Part shown: piece by piece, positions 26,414 through 33,100 of the stretch | Layout: each line of letters begins with the position of its first letter | Numbering within the stretch: position 1 is the first letter of the stretch | Assembly: GCA_025360495.1 (NCBI GenBank) | Contig: JANYCC010000456.1 | Location: 1 to 33,100 of the forward strand | DNA: 33,100 nt | Reading direction: 5' to 3' | Origin: Verrucomicrobiota bacterium | GTDB lineage: Bacteria > Verrucomicrobiota > Verrucomicrobiia > Limisphaerales > UBA9464 | Translations under genes and position numbers: made by a program | Notes under the pieces: model-generated | Database searches by the model: none | What the model was told of the DNA's origin: nothing | The model's input: only the letters and a program-made list of their open reading frames with translations

Positions 26414-26518
26414 GCGGCCGAGAATCATCGCGCCGCCCGCCACCTACAGCAGCGCGAGACTGCCGGGTTCCGGCACCTGGCCCACATCCACCACAGTCAC
26501 CCCGGTGAGCCCGAAATC
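26414..26518 (-). pseudogene. Decayed PEP-CTERM sorting tail interrupted by an in-frame TAG
   Basis: On the minus strand the frame ending at TAG 26446-26444 encodes DFGLTGVTVVDVGQVPEPGS then LALL. Past the stop, the same frame continues VAGGAMILGR. VPEPGSLALL-x-VAGGAMILGR is a typical PEP-CTERM signal: a PEP motif, a hydrophobic helix, and then Arg. One nonsense change within the helix breaks it. No body of the parent protein remains, because the reading frame upstream enters a heptanucleotide repeat at once and then the antisense of the sixA-like gene. PEP-CTERM tails direct exosortase-dependent sorting, so the lineage probably has or had that system. Confidence 0.6.
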
Positions 26519-26519
26519 A

Positions 26520-26554
26520 TGGGTGTTGGATGCTGGGTATTGGGTGTCGGGTGT
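26520..26554 (+). repeat. Five imperfect 7-bp tandem repeats
   Basis: Units are TGGGTGT, TGGATGC, TGGGTAT, TGGGTGT and CGGGTGT, from 26520 to 26554. The block sits between the sixA-like stop and the PEP-CTERM remnant. It looks like a junction or slippage sequence and codes for nothing convincing on either strand. Confidence 0.8.
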
Positions 26555-26571
26555 TCTCTCCGGACGGGGTG

Positions 26572-27066
26572 TTAAGTTGAGGCTTCGTACGGGCATTCGA
26601 GCCTCGACCGCCTCGCCTTGGTTTCGCCGACATCGGCCCACGACTTGGCATCGAAGGTGAACTCGGCGATGGCGCACGGTGGGAGGTGGCCGATGTCGCC
26701 GCAGAGTTGCTGCGCCAGTTGGGTGAGATGCGGGTTGTGAGCCACCAGGAACACGCGATGAACGTCGTCGCCCACCCCGTGGAGGACGTCGAGCAGATCC
26801 CGGACATGCCCGGAATAAAGCCGTTCCTCGACCCGGATTTCCTGCTTCGGGTAGTCGAGTTTTCGGGCGAATCCCTGGGCCGTCGTGAGGGCGCGGGTCG
26901 CCGGGCTCGACAGGATCAGCTGCGGTTTCACGCCCCGTTCCGCCAACCGGCCAGCCATCTTCACCAGGTCCTTTTTCCCGCAAGGATCCAAGGGACGATC
27001 CCGGTCGGGCAAGGCAGGGTCGCCGTGGCCCGACTTGGCGTGGCGGATGAGGAACAGCGTTTTCAA
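26572..27066 (-). CDS. sixA: SixA-like phosphohistidine phosphatase, TTG start
   Basis: This encodes a protein of about 164 residues, LKTLFLIRHAKSGHGDPALP onward. The ORF track extends it upstream to 27285, but that part is antisense to nothing recognisable and lies inside the kelch gene in another frame. The family normally starts M-x-x-L-x-L-x-RHA-K-S, so TTG 27066 is the fitting start; no ATG or GTG is close. Catalytic histidines are His9 in RHAK and the later His in VFLVAHNPHL. Arg in SSPATRALTTA belongs to the phosphate pocket. Family members are histidine-phosphatase-superfamily enzymes that remove phosphate from phosphohistidine, for example on HPt domains. The TTG overlaps the TGA of the upstream kelch gene (TTGA), suggesting coupled translation. 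Confidence 0.85.
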   Translation of the reverse strand: MKTLFLIRHAKSGHGDPALPDRDRPLDPCGKKDLVKMAGRLAERGVKPQLILSSPATRALTTAQGFARKLDYPKQEIRVEERLYSGHVRDLLDVLHGVGDDVHRVFLVAHNPHLTQLAQQLCGDIGHLPPCAIAEFTFDAKSWADVGETKARRSRLECPYEAST

Positions 27067-30000
27067 TGTACCAGCCGGAAGAAGCCTCCGGATGTGGTGG
27101 GGACGACGAGGTAGGGGTTCGTGGCGGCGGGCACCGCTGTCCAGGGACCCGCGGGGTTGATGGCGGTCTGAAGGGTCGCCGCGGGGTCGCTCCAGCCGAG
27201 GGTGAAATTCTTGCCGGAGGGCGCGATCGACACCGGACCGGTGGTCACGCGGAGTTCGATCGGTTGACTGATCGTCACCCCGCAAAGATTGCTCAGCACC
27301 AGGCGGTAAATCCCGTCATCACCCGCCTGGGTCGTGGCGAGTTGAAGTGTATTGGTGGTTGAACCCGTGAGGCGGCCGTCGTCGGTGACATCAATGCCGT
27401 CCTTCTGCCACCGATAGCTGATGGGGGGCGCACCCGCCGCGACCACCGGGATCTGCCCCGGGTGGCCCAGCACAACCGTCTGGAGAGTGGGTTGCCGGAG
27501 CACCGCCGGAACATCCTGATAAACCATCGCGTAGGTGTAATTGGTCGCATAGGTCTGGCCACCATCATTGCCCCCGAAGAGGACCATGGCATTGCGGGCA
27601 CTGTCGAAACACATCGTGTGGTAGGTTTCGGAGGCAACCCCAAGGGTGGGTGTGGGAGGGTCGGCCTGCCATTGCTGCCCATTCCAGCGCCAGACATAGC
27701 GGTCGAAATCCGGCTTGGGATAAAGGAACTGCGTTTCCTGGCCGTCGACCACACCTCCCGCCTGTCCGAACAGGACGCACTCCTGCCGGAACGTGTCGTA
27801 GGTCAGTACATTGCCGCTCACATAGAGCCACGGCTCCTGCCCAGATTGCGCACGCTCCTGCCAGGCCTTGCCGTCCCATTCCCACAGCGCCAGAACCGGA
27901 TAATGGGACAGGGAACCACCCGTCCCGCCCGTCAACACCGCCACGCCCCGGTTGCTGTCGAACGCCAGGAGGGAGCTTACGGTGTAACCAGGCCCCGTTC
28001 CCCCGGGGTTCCTGACGCTCCAGTCCGTCCCATCATACGCCCACAGGGGATCCGACAGGATGCCAAACAGCAACATCTCCTTGCGGGCGCTGTCGTAGCA
28101 GGCGGCATAGGCATAAAGCCACTCCCTCCAAGGCGGCAGGTGGGCGGTCACAATCTGTTTCCAGTCGGTGCCATCCCACTCCCAGGTCTCCGGACTGAAC
28201 CTGACTCCGTACGTCCCGTCGTAGCGCTGGCCGCCGAAGAGGACCGTGCGATGCCGGTGACTGTCGTAAACCATATTGGCCTGGTAGCGCCCCACGGGCG
28301 AAGTGGCGGGCAGGCGTTGGGTCCAGTTGGTGCCGTCAAACTCCCAGGTGTCACCCAGGAATCCGCCCGCACCAGGATATCCACCACTCAATGGGCCTGT
28401 GCTTCCCCCGAACAACACCGTCACATGGCGATCCGAATCATAACACATGGCGGCACTGGCGCGCGAAGGCGGTCCCTCGGTCGCAATCCGCACCCAGGGC
28501 GGGTTGGGAACGACCCGAAGCGTGAAGGGCAGCGTGCTTCCCTGGCCGCAATCACCGTCAACCAGCACGGTATAAGTGGCGTCGTCCCCGTATTCCGTTT
28601 GGGATATGTTGATTGAAAACACCGTTTCACCCGGGTCGCCGGGCCCGCGGGTGAGGCTGACTCTGGAATCGGCCGCCATCTTATTGCCGTTGTGGAACCA
28701 TTGGGCCGTGAGCGTGCCCTTGCCACGCGCGTGAACGGACATCGAGTAGGGTTGGCAAATCGCCGCGGAATTGGTCGCCGGCGGTTGGCTGACCACCCAC
28801 ACCCCGACGGCGACGGGCACGAGTGGGCTGACAACAACGTCATTTCCGACGATCCAGCCCAGATCGTAATAGCCGGATTGATTGGTCTGGGCGGAGACGA
28901 TGTTCAGCTCGGGATTGGTTTCGCCCGGAATGGCGTGCCCGTTGAATTGCCACTGGTAAACGACACCGGGGTCGGGTGCGGTGATCAGCTTCAAGGTGGT
29001 GCTTTCCCCGGGACACAAGGCGATGAATGCCGGGGTGACATAAGAAAACCTGACCGGGTCGGAGATGATGCCATTGACGCTGACCGAGACCTCATAGAGT
29101 TGGGGGATCAAACCCGCGGGCAGCGTGAAGTCCGCCGTCTCGGGTGCGTATCCGGGCATCACGCCCGTGCTGCTCCAGTTGTAGGTCCGGCCGTAATCCA
29201 CGTGTCCGGTGAGCGGATCCGTGAACCGGATGATCGGGTAATTGCTGTCCATCTGGGCGTCGTCCCCGAAGGCGGCCCCTTCCGAGATGCCGCTGAACCC
29301 GGTGCCCGTCAGATGAAACGACCCATCCGGGTTGGGTGTGATGCTGGAAACATACGGCTTGCCGGCAGCCACCGGGACTCCATCCGAAGGGACATAAACA
29401 TAGAGCTGGCTGCCAAAGGATGAATAGAACAGGTCGTTTTGCCGGATATGGCAGTAAAGCACACTTCCGTCGGGCAAAACCAGCATGCTGCAGTCTTGGG
29501 AGCGGATGTCATCGGTTATGCCGGTGGGGCCGTCAACCCGGGTGAACGCGCCGACCGGTCCGGCGGCGTAGTCGTATTCATAGAAACTGGTGGGCGTGGT
29601 GAACTGGGGTTGCCCATCATTGCCGAGCGTGGACAAAGGGGGGCCGGAAACCGCGCAAAGTATCTTCCCGTTGGGCATCATGGCGGCGGGCGCGTCCGCA
29701 GCAACCTGCCCGCCGGGAATATCGGGCCCGATCACCCAGGAACCTGGGTTCGTGTCGCCCGATGGGGTGTAAATCGCGGTCTTTCCGCTGCCGCCCAGGA
29801 AGAATGCCCTCCCGTTTGGCAACAGAAAGGCCGGCCCCGTTTCACTGACAAATCCCCCCGGAAGACCGGCCCACAGGCTGACCGGGGCAATCGAGTCCGG
29901 GATCCATTGATCCAGGGCCGGAATGTAGCGCTCGGTGGTGTTGGTGCCTTTATCAACCGTCAAAACACTGCGGTCGGGCAGCTTCACCCAACTGGTCTCA

Positions 30001-30725
30001 GCCTGACGGACGCGCGTGGGCCCGCCATTGGTCCAGGAATTGGCCTTTGGATTATAAATCAAGGTGCCGTTGGCGGTGGCCGGGGCGACGGGGGCGATCA
30101 ACACTCTTCCGTCCGGCAAAAGGGTCGAATTGCAGTCAATGAAGCCCTGGGCCTGGGGTGGGCTGAGCCCGGGTGCATTCTTGGTTCCATCGATGAGTGA
30201 ACTCGGGGGATTGACCAAGGCCCAGAAGTTGCCTTTCGGATCGTATATTTCGGCACTGGCGTTGCCCGCCCCTCCCACCGGATGCTCCCCTCCAATCACC
30301 AGGACGCGACCATCCGGCAGCACTTGCGACCCGAAGGCGTGCCGTTCGTAGTGCATCGACGCGATCCGGCTCCACTCGCCATTGACGTAGTGCCCGTTGG
30401 GGTCGGGGCTGAGTCGGTACCAGTCGGTGCCGACACCGACTGAGAGGGAGGTCGGGAAATTGAGGGCCATCACCGTGCCATCGGAGAGCAGCAGCATGAA
30501 TCCGACAGAATCCGGCGCGCTGAACCCGCACTGGAGCCAGTTCCCGTTGGCAAAGACCCCGCTGGAAGGGAGCAGGGCCAGGATCAGGAGCCAGAGCCTG
30601 GGGCCATGTGGGAGGAGAGTCGCCATCGACTTCCGCACCCTGGCCCAACGGACCAACAGGCGAAGCCGATGGTGCAGAGCGGCGGACGGTGAGCGGAGCC
30701 ATCCAGGATTCAGATCCTCATTCAT
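27063..30725 (-). CDS. Large secreted kelch/Ig-domain protein (galactose-oxidase-like propeller)
   Basis: This is a minus-strand gene of 1220 residues if ATG 30725 is used. ATG 30626 is an attractive alternative, giving an immediate signal peptide (MATLLPHGPRLWLLILALLP). A first beta propeller of kelch-type repeats (HAFGSQVLPDGRVLVIGGEH, then repeated LLPDGRV/LLPNGRAF) is followed by an early-set/DUF1929-like domain (FSGISEGAAFGDDAQMDSNY). Two Ig-like regions come next. A second kelch set shows CYDSDRHVTVLFGG, VYDSHRHRTVLFGG and CFDSARNAMVLFGG. A last Ig-like domain has WQKDGIDVTDDGRLTG, and the tail ends GGFFRLVH. No copper-site set typical of active galactose oxidase was confirmed. It is probably an extracellular binding or structural protein. 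The TGA overlaps the downstream sixA-like start. Confidence 0.85.
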   Translation of the reverse strand: MNEDLNPGWLRSPSAALHHRLRLLVRWARVRKSMATLLPHGPRLWLLILALLPSSGVFANGNWLQCGFSAPDSVGFMLLLSDGTVMALNFPTSLSVGVGTDWYRLSPDPNGHYVNGEWSRIASMHYERHAFGSQVLPDGRVLVIGGEHPVGGAGNASAEIYDPKGNFWALVNPPSSLIDGTKNAPGLSPPQAQGFIDCNSTLLPDGRVLIAPVAPATANGTLIYNPKANSWTNGGPTRVRQAETSWVKLPDRSVLTVDKGTNTTERYIPALDQWIPDSIAPVSLWAGLPGGFVSETGPAFLLPNGRAFFLGGSGKTAIYTPSGDTNPGSWVIGPDIPGGQVAADAPAAMMPNGKILCAVSGPPLSTLGNDGQPQFTTPTSFYEYDYAAGPVGAFTRVDGPTGITDDIRSQDCSMLVLPDGSVLYCHIRQNDLFYSSFGSQLYVYVPSDGVPVAAGKPYVSSITPNPDGSFHLTGTGFSGISEGAAFGDDAQMDSNYPIIRFTDPLTGHVDYGRTYNWSSTGVMPGYAPETADFTLPAGLIPQLYEVSVSVNGIISDPVRFSYVTPAFIALCPGESTTLKLITAPDPGVVYQWQFNGHAIPGETNPELNIVSAQTNQSGYYDLGWIVGNDVVVSPLVPVAVGVWVVSQPPATNSAAICQPYSMSVHARGKGTLTAQWFHNGNKMAADSRVSLTRGPGDPGETVFSINISQTEYGDDATYTVLVDGDCGQGSTLPFTLRVVPNPPWVRIATEGPPSRASAAMCYDSDRHVTVLFGGSTGPLSGGYPGAGGFLGDTWEFDGTNWTQRLPATSPVGRYQANMVYDSHRHRTVLFGGQRYDGTYGVRFSPETWEWDGTDWKQIVTAHLPPWREWLYAYAACYDSARKEMLLFGILSDPLWAYDGTDWSVRNPGGTGPGYTVSSLLAFDSNRGVAVLTGGTGGSLSHYPVLALWEWDGKAWQERAQSGQEPWLYVSGNVLTYDTFRQECVLFGQAGGVVDGQETQFLYPKPDFDRYVWRWNGQQWQADPPTPTLGVASETYHTMCFDSARNAMVLFGGNDGGQTYATNYTYAMVYQDVPAVLRQPTLQTVVLGHPGQIPVVAAGAPPISYRWQKDGIDVTDDGRLTGSTTNTLQLATTQAGDDGIYRLVLSNLCGVTISQPIELRVTTGPVSIAPSGKNFTLGWSDPAATLQTAINPAGPWTAVPAATNPYLVVPTTSGGFFRLVH

Positions 30726-31036
30726 ACAGAATCTTTCAAATGCGAGCCCTGCGTTGCCTCAGGACCGTTTCCGCGATCGTGCCCAGCCACTTTCGGCCGG
30801 CACCCTCGTTGGATGTATCCTTGGGATGGGGTATCGGCAGGTCCTCCGAGGCGGCTTTTTGGGCCTTGCTGCGATGGGTCGGCTTGGTCGATCGTTCGAC
30901 CTGTCTTCCATCCCGGTCAGTGTGGCAGGCGGTCCAGAACTGTGACTTGGGAGGTTTCCAGTCGGGTTCACCGGTCTTTGTTCAGTTTCGTCCGCCCCTG
31001 CCCGGTGGGAACAAAAGTGAGAACAGGCAAAGCCCC
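30726..31036. other. Gene-free divergent intergenic region
   Basis: These 311 bases separate the kelch gene (minus strand) and the fumarase alpha gene (plus strand), so both promoters should lie here. No convincing -35/-10 pair, riboswitch or terminator was found. A plus-strand frame passes through from 30608 and joins the fumarase frame without a stop, but its residues (for example FWALLRWVGLVDRSTC) do not look like a conserved fumarase extension. A GAACA direct repeat (12-base period) lies near 31013-31029. Confidence 0.5.
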
Positions 31037-31972
31037 ATGAATCGAGATCTGCCAGGAAATAATAGCGAAAACACGGGAGTTTCCGATGGGTCATCGAACC
31101 CCCTGTTCGATTCGCTCGTGGAGTTGATCCGCCGCACCTCCGCGGAGATCCCGGACGATGTCCGGAATGCCTTGGTTGCCGCCCTGGAATCCGAGAAGAA
31201 GGGCACGATTGCCGCCAGCGCCCTCACCATCATCGAACGCAACATCGAACTCGCCCGGCAGAAATCCCAGCCGATCTGCCAGGACACCGGCACCATCATC
31301 TTCTATGTCACCGGACCGGTTGGACAGGACCAGGTCACTTTCGAGGAAACCGCCCGTGAAGCGGTCCGTTTCGCCACCAAGAAAGGGTATCTCCGGCAGA
31401 ATTCGGTCGATTCCATCACGGGCGTGAATGACGGCACCAATGTCGGACCGGGCGCGCCGACGATCCATTTCCACCAGCACCGTTCCCCCACGGTCGAAGT
31501 GCGTCTGATCCTCAAGGGCGGTGGCTGCGAAAATGTCGGGGCCCAATATTCGTTGCCGATCGAGAAACTCCACGCGATGCGGGACCTGGACGGCTGTCGG
31601 CGCGTGATCCTGGATGCCGTCCTCCAGGCCCAGGGCAAGGGTTGCGGCCCGGGCATTCTGGGCGTGTGCATCGGCGGCGATCGCGCCTCCGGCTACGAAC
31701 TCAGCAAGCAACAATTCCTCCGTCGTCTGGACGATCGAAATCCCGAGGCCCGATTGGACGCGTTGGAGCAGGACGTGCTGAAGACGGCCAATGAACTGGG
31801 GATCGGGCCCATGGGCTTCGGGGGTCGTACCACGCTGCTCGGGGTGAAGATCTGCGCGGCGAACCGCGTCCCCGCCTCGTATTTCGTGTCGGTCAGTTAC
31901 ATGTGCTGGGCGTACCGTCGGCAGGGCGTGACCCTCGACGCCTCCCAAGCCATTGCCGGCTGGCTTTTCTGA
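31037..31972 (+). CDS. Class I fumarase/tartrate-dehydratase-type alpha subunit (Fe-S)
   Basis: This encodes 311 residues from ATG 31037. The track extends to 30608, but that part lacks family likeness. The protein starts with a short unstructured stretch and then LFDSLVELIRRTSAEIPDDVRNALVAALESE, typical of the fumarase alpha/TtdA N-terminus. CQDTGTIIFYV holds Cys81, KGCGPGILGVCIGGDR holds Cys203 and SVSYMCWAYRR holds Cys290. Three conserved Cys bind the labile 4Fe-4S cluster of class I hydro-lyases, and these are the likely ligands. The reaction is reversible hydration of fumarate to malate, or a related dehydration of tartrate. The beta gene follows 45 bases downstream. Alternative start codons inside the early stretch cannot be excluded. 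Confidence 0.88.
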   Translation: MNRDLPGNNSENTGVSDGSSNPLFDSLVELIRRTSAEIPDDVRNALVAALESEKKGTIAASALTIIERNIELARQKSQPICQDTGTIIFYVTGPVGQDQVTFEETAREAVRFATKKGYLRQNSVDSITGVNDGTNVGPGAPTIHFHQHRSPTVEVRLILKGGGCENVGAQYSLPIEKLHAMRDLDGCRRVILDAVLQAQGKGCGPGILGVCIGGDRASGYELSKQQFLRRLDDRNPEARLDALEQDVLKTANELGIGPMGFGGRTTLLGVKICAANRVPASYFVSVSYMCWAYRRQGVTLDASQAIAGWLF

Positions 31973-32017
31973 TCCTCCCACCACGCCCCTTTCCGTCGTT
32001 TTCATCCCATTTCCGCC

Positions 32018-32593
32018 ATGATTCCGCTCCAAGCCCCGTTCACTGAGGACAAGATCCGCGCCCTGCATGTCGGTGATGAAGTCCTGATCTCCGGCGTTGT
32101 TTTCACCGGACGCGACGCCGTCCACAAGTACCTGCACGAAGGCGGCGCGTTGCCACCCGGGGTCAACCTGCGGGATGGGATCCTTTACCATTGTGGACCC
32201 GTCGTTTTGAAGGATGAGCGGGGGGAGTGGAAAGTCACGGCGGCCGGTCCGACCACCTCAATCCGGGAGGAACCTTATCAGGGGCAGATCATCGGTGCGT
32301 TCGGGGTGCGTGGGGTGATTGGCAAAGGAGGCATGGGCGAAAGGACTTTGGCGGCCTGTCGCGAGCATGGGTGTGTGTATCTGCATGCGATCGGGGGGGC
32401 GGCCCAGGTGCTGGCCGAGTGCGTGAAAAAGGTGCGCGGGGTCTATCTGCTGGAGGAGTTTGGGTCCCCGGAGGCAATCTGGGAGCTGGAAGTGAAGGAT
32501 TTCCCGGTGGTGGTGACGATGGACGCCCACGGGCAGAGCCTCCACCGGGAAGTGAGGGAAGCGAGCGAAGCCGCCCTGCGCGAACGCCTTTGA
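32018..32593 (+). CDS. Class I fumarase/tartrate-dehydratase-type beta subunit
   Basis: This 191-residue protein starts at ATG 32018. Features of the C-terminal domain of class I fumarases are GDEVLISGVVFTGRDAVHKY, AAGPTTSIREEPYQG, the GVIGKGGMGERT loop and YLHAIGGAA. This subunit contributes substrate-binding residues of the bipartite active site formed with the alpha subunit. Single-chain relatives such as FumA contain both parts; here they are separate, as in many anaerobes and archaea. The C-terminal half shows EEFGSPEAIWELEVKDFPVVVTMDAHG, also family-typical. The two genes together would encode one complete hydro-lyase. An antisense frame from the neighbouring SWIM gene runs into its last 305 bases. 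Confidence 0.9.
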   Translation: MIPLQAPFTEDKIRALHVGDEVLISGVVFTGRDAVHKYLHEGGALPPGVNLRDGILYHCGPVVLKDERGEWKVTAAGPTTSIREEPYQGQIIGAFGVRGVIGKGGMGERTLAACREHGCVYLHAIGGAAQVLAECVKKVRGVYLLEEFGSPEAIWELEVKDFPVVVTMDAHGQSLHREVREASEAALRERL

Positions 32594-33100
32594 GCGGGGT
32601 CGTCGGGCGGGGAGGTTCTTCACGCCAGGGGCGAGGGGCAACGCCAGGAAGAGCCGGACCGGCTCCATTTGCAGATCTCTTGGCGACCTTGGCGACCTTG
32701 GCGACCTTGGTGACCTTGGTGACCTTGGTGACCTTGATCTCCTCGACGTCGATCCCGAACAGCTCTGACAGGCTGGCGTCGTCGCCGAGTCGCCGCTCAG
32801 CCGCGACCGTGGCGGCGGTGAGCGCGCCACCGCGTGCGGCGTGTGCCACGAGCTCGGCCTGGTCGACCTGGCGGAGCGTGAAGAACAGCTCGGGCTCGGC
32901 GTCGAGGCGCGCGCCCACGCCGTAGAGCGTGGCTGCGACGTGCTTGCACATCTCCGCCCAGTCAGGGCACGAGCACTCGAGCGTGATCTCCTTGGGCGAC
33001 GGGAACAGACCCTCCCTGGGGCGCGCCAGCACCTCCATCACGGGCGCCGAGAGCTGCCCGCGCAGCAGGTCCACCAGCGAGCCCACACGGCCGGCGCACT
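32289..33100 (-). CDS. SWIM zinc-finger protein, C-terminal part, cut by window edge, end uncertain
   Basis: The frame is open to the right edge. The track's GTG 33086 is not the start, because CAGRVGSLVDLLRGQLS fits a known internal segment of this family. The SWIM motif CSCPDWAEMCKHVAATLYGVG gives the C-x-C...C-x-H zinc ligands, followed by GARLDAEPELFFTLRQVD, also typical. SWIM domains bind DNA or protein; the role here is unknown. After about 32736 the frame meets six copies of a nine-base repeat giving KVT/KVA triplets, then Pro/Arg-rich sequence with no family likeness. No stop comes until 32289, inside the fumarase beta gene on the other strand. The credible protein is only about 32680-33100; the rest may be a frame run-on after a rearrangement. 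Confidence 0.65.
   Translation of the reverse strand, partial: CAGRVGSLVDLLRGQLSAPVMEVLARPREGLFPSPKEITLECSCPDWAEMCKHVAATLYGVGARLDAEPELFFTLRQVDQAELVAHAARGGALTAATVAAERRLGDDASLSELFGIDVEEIKVTKVTKVTKVAKVAKVAKRSANGAGPALPGVAPRPWREEPPRPTTPLKGVRAGRLRSLPSLPGGGSARGRPSSPPPGNPSLPAPRLPPGTQTPPADRPRAPFSRTRPAPGPPPRSHADTHTHARDRPPKSFRPCLLCQSPHAPRTHR
32682..32735 (+). repeat. Six 9-bp tandem repeats
   Basis: Three copies of GGCGACCTT (32682-32708) are followed by three of GGTGACCTT (32709-32735). On the minus strand they lie in frame and encode three KVT then three KVA triplets in the C-terminal part of the SWIM protein. The block pattern suggests expansion of two related units by slippage. Lys/Ala tails are common in such proteins, so the repeat may be tolerated or useful. 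Confidence 0.92.

Noticed and set aside
31013-31029. GAACA direct repeat as a LexA-like box
   Set aside because: The two copies are direct, not inverted, so they do not fit a palindromic LexA site.
30608-31036. N-terminal extension of fumarase alpha
   Set aside because: Open frame only by chance; residues do not resemble fumarase and the region overlaps the start of the divergent kelch gene.

Overview
The window is high-GC bacterial DNA, almost certainly from a Verrucomicrobiota member (Pedosphaera/Limisphaera-like lineages fit best, by inference). The evidence is a set of FTLIELLVV-type prepilins in an arrangement matching the 'Verru_Chthon' gene cassette, very large secreted proteins with N-rich linkers and a common C-terminal module ending in (F/Y)(F/Y)R(V/L), a PEP-CTERM remnant, and genes that mostly start without a Shine-Dalgarno sequence behind C-rich leaders. 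All family names come from motif recognition; no search was run.

Layout. (1) 2-540: the end of a BrnT-like toxin and an intact CopG/BrnA-like antitoxin, followed by four 15-bp tandem repeats that begin inside the antitoxin stop region. (2) 577-17159: one tightly packed plus-strand block. It has two GspG-like pseudopilins, then a D-B-C-A Verru_Chthon-like cassette (three prepilin-like proteins plus a 1363-residue protein with a pilin-like N-terminus), then a 2421-residue secreted subtilase with many accessory domains, then a PfkB sugar kinase. Several junctions overlap (TGATG, ATGA, GTGA), so translational coupling is likely. The simplest reading is a pseudopilus or surface-fibre assembly unit co-expressed with a giant extracellular protease. 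(3) 17168-21447: a VC0807-type membrane protein on the minus strand, an FmdB-type zinc ribbon, a coiled-coil membrane protein and an MDR oxidoreductase. (4) 21473-25040, minus strand: a secreted cyclophilin coupled to an inositol-monophosphatase-family enzyme, then a CPA2 cation/proton antiporter. (5) 25147-26571: a LytS/YehU-type histidine kinase without a partner regulator, followed by a small graveyard holding the C-terminus of a nucleotidyltransferase-like protein, a PEP-CTERM tail broken by a stop codon, and a heptanucleotide repeat. (6) 26572-30725, minus strand: SixA-like phosphatase translated from a TTG overlapping the end of a large kelch/Ig secreted protein. (7) 31037-32593: two-subunit class I fumarase (or a related hydro-lyase). 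(8) 32600-33100: the C-terminal part of a SWIM zinc-finger gene on the minus strand, with a nine-base repeat, running head-on into the fumarase beta gene.

Most notable: the subtilase contains a P/Homo-B domain that appears interrupted twice, once by a LamG domain whose halves are in reversed (circularly permuted) order and once by a DUF642-like domain. The whole cassette-plus-protease operon is the best candidate for an under-described system here. No RNA genes, CRISPR arrays or insertion sequences were seen.
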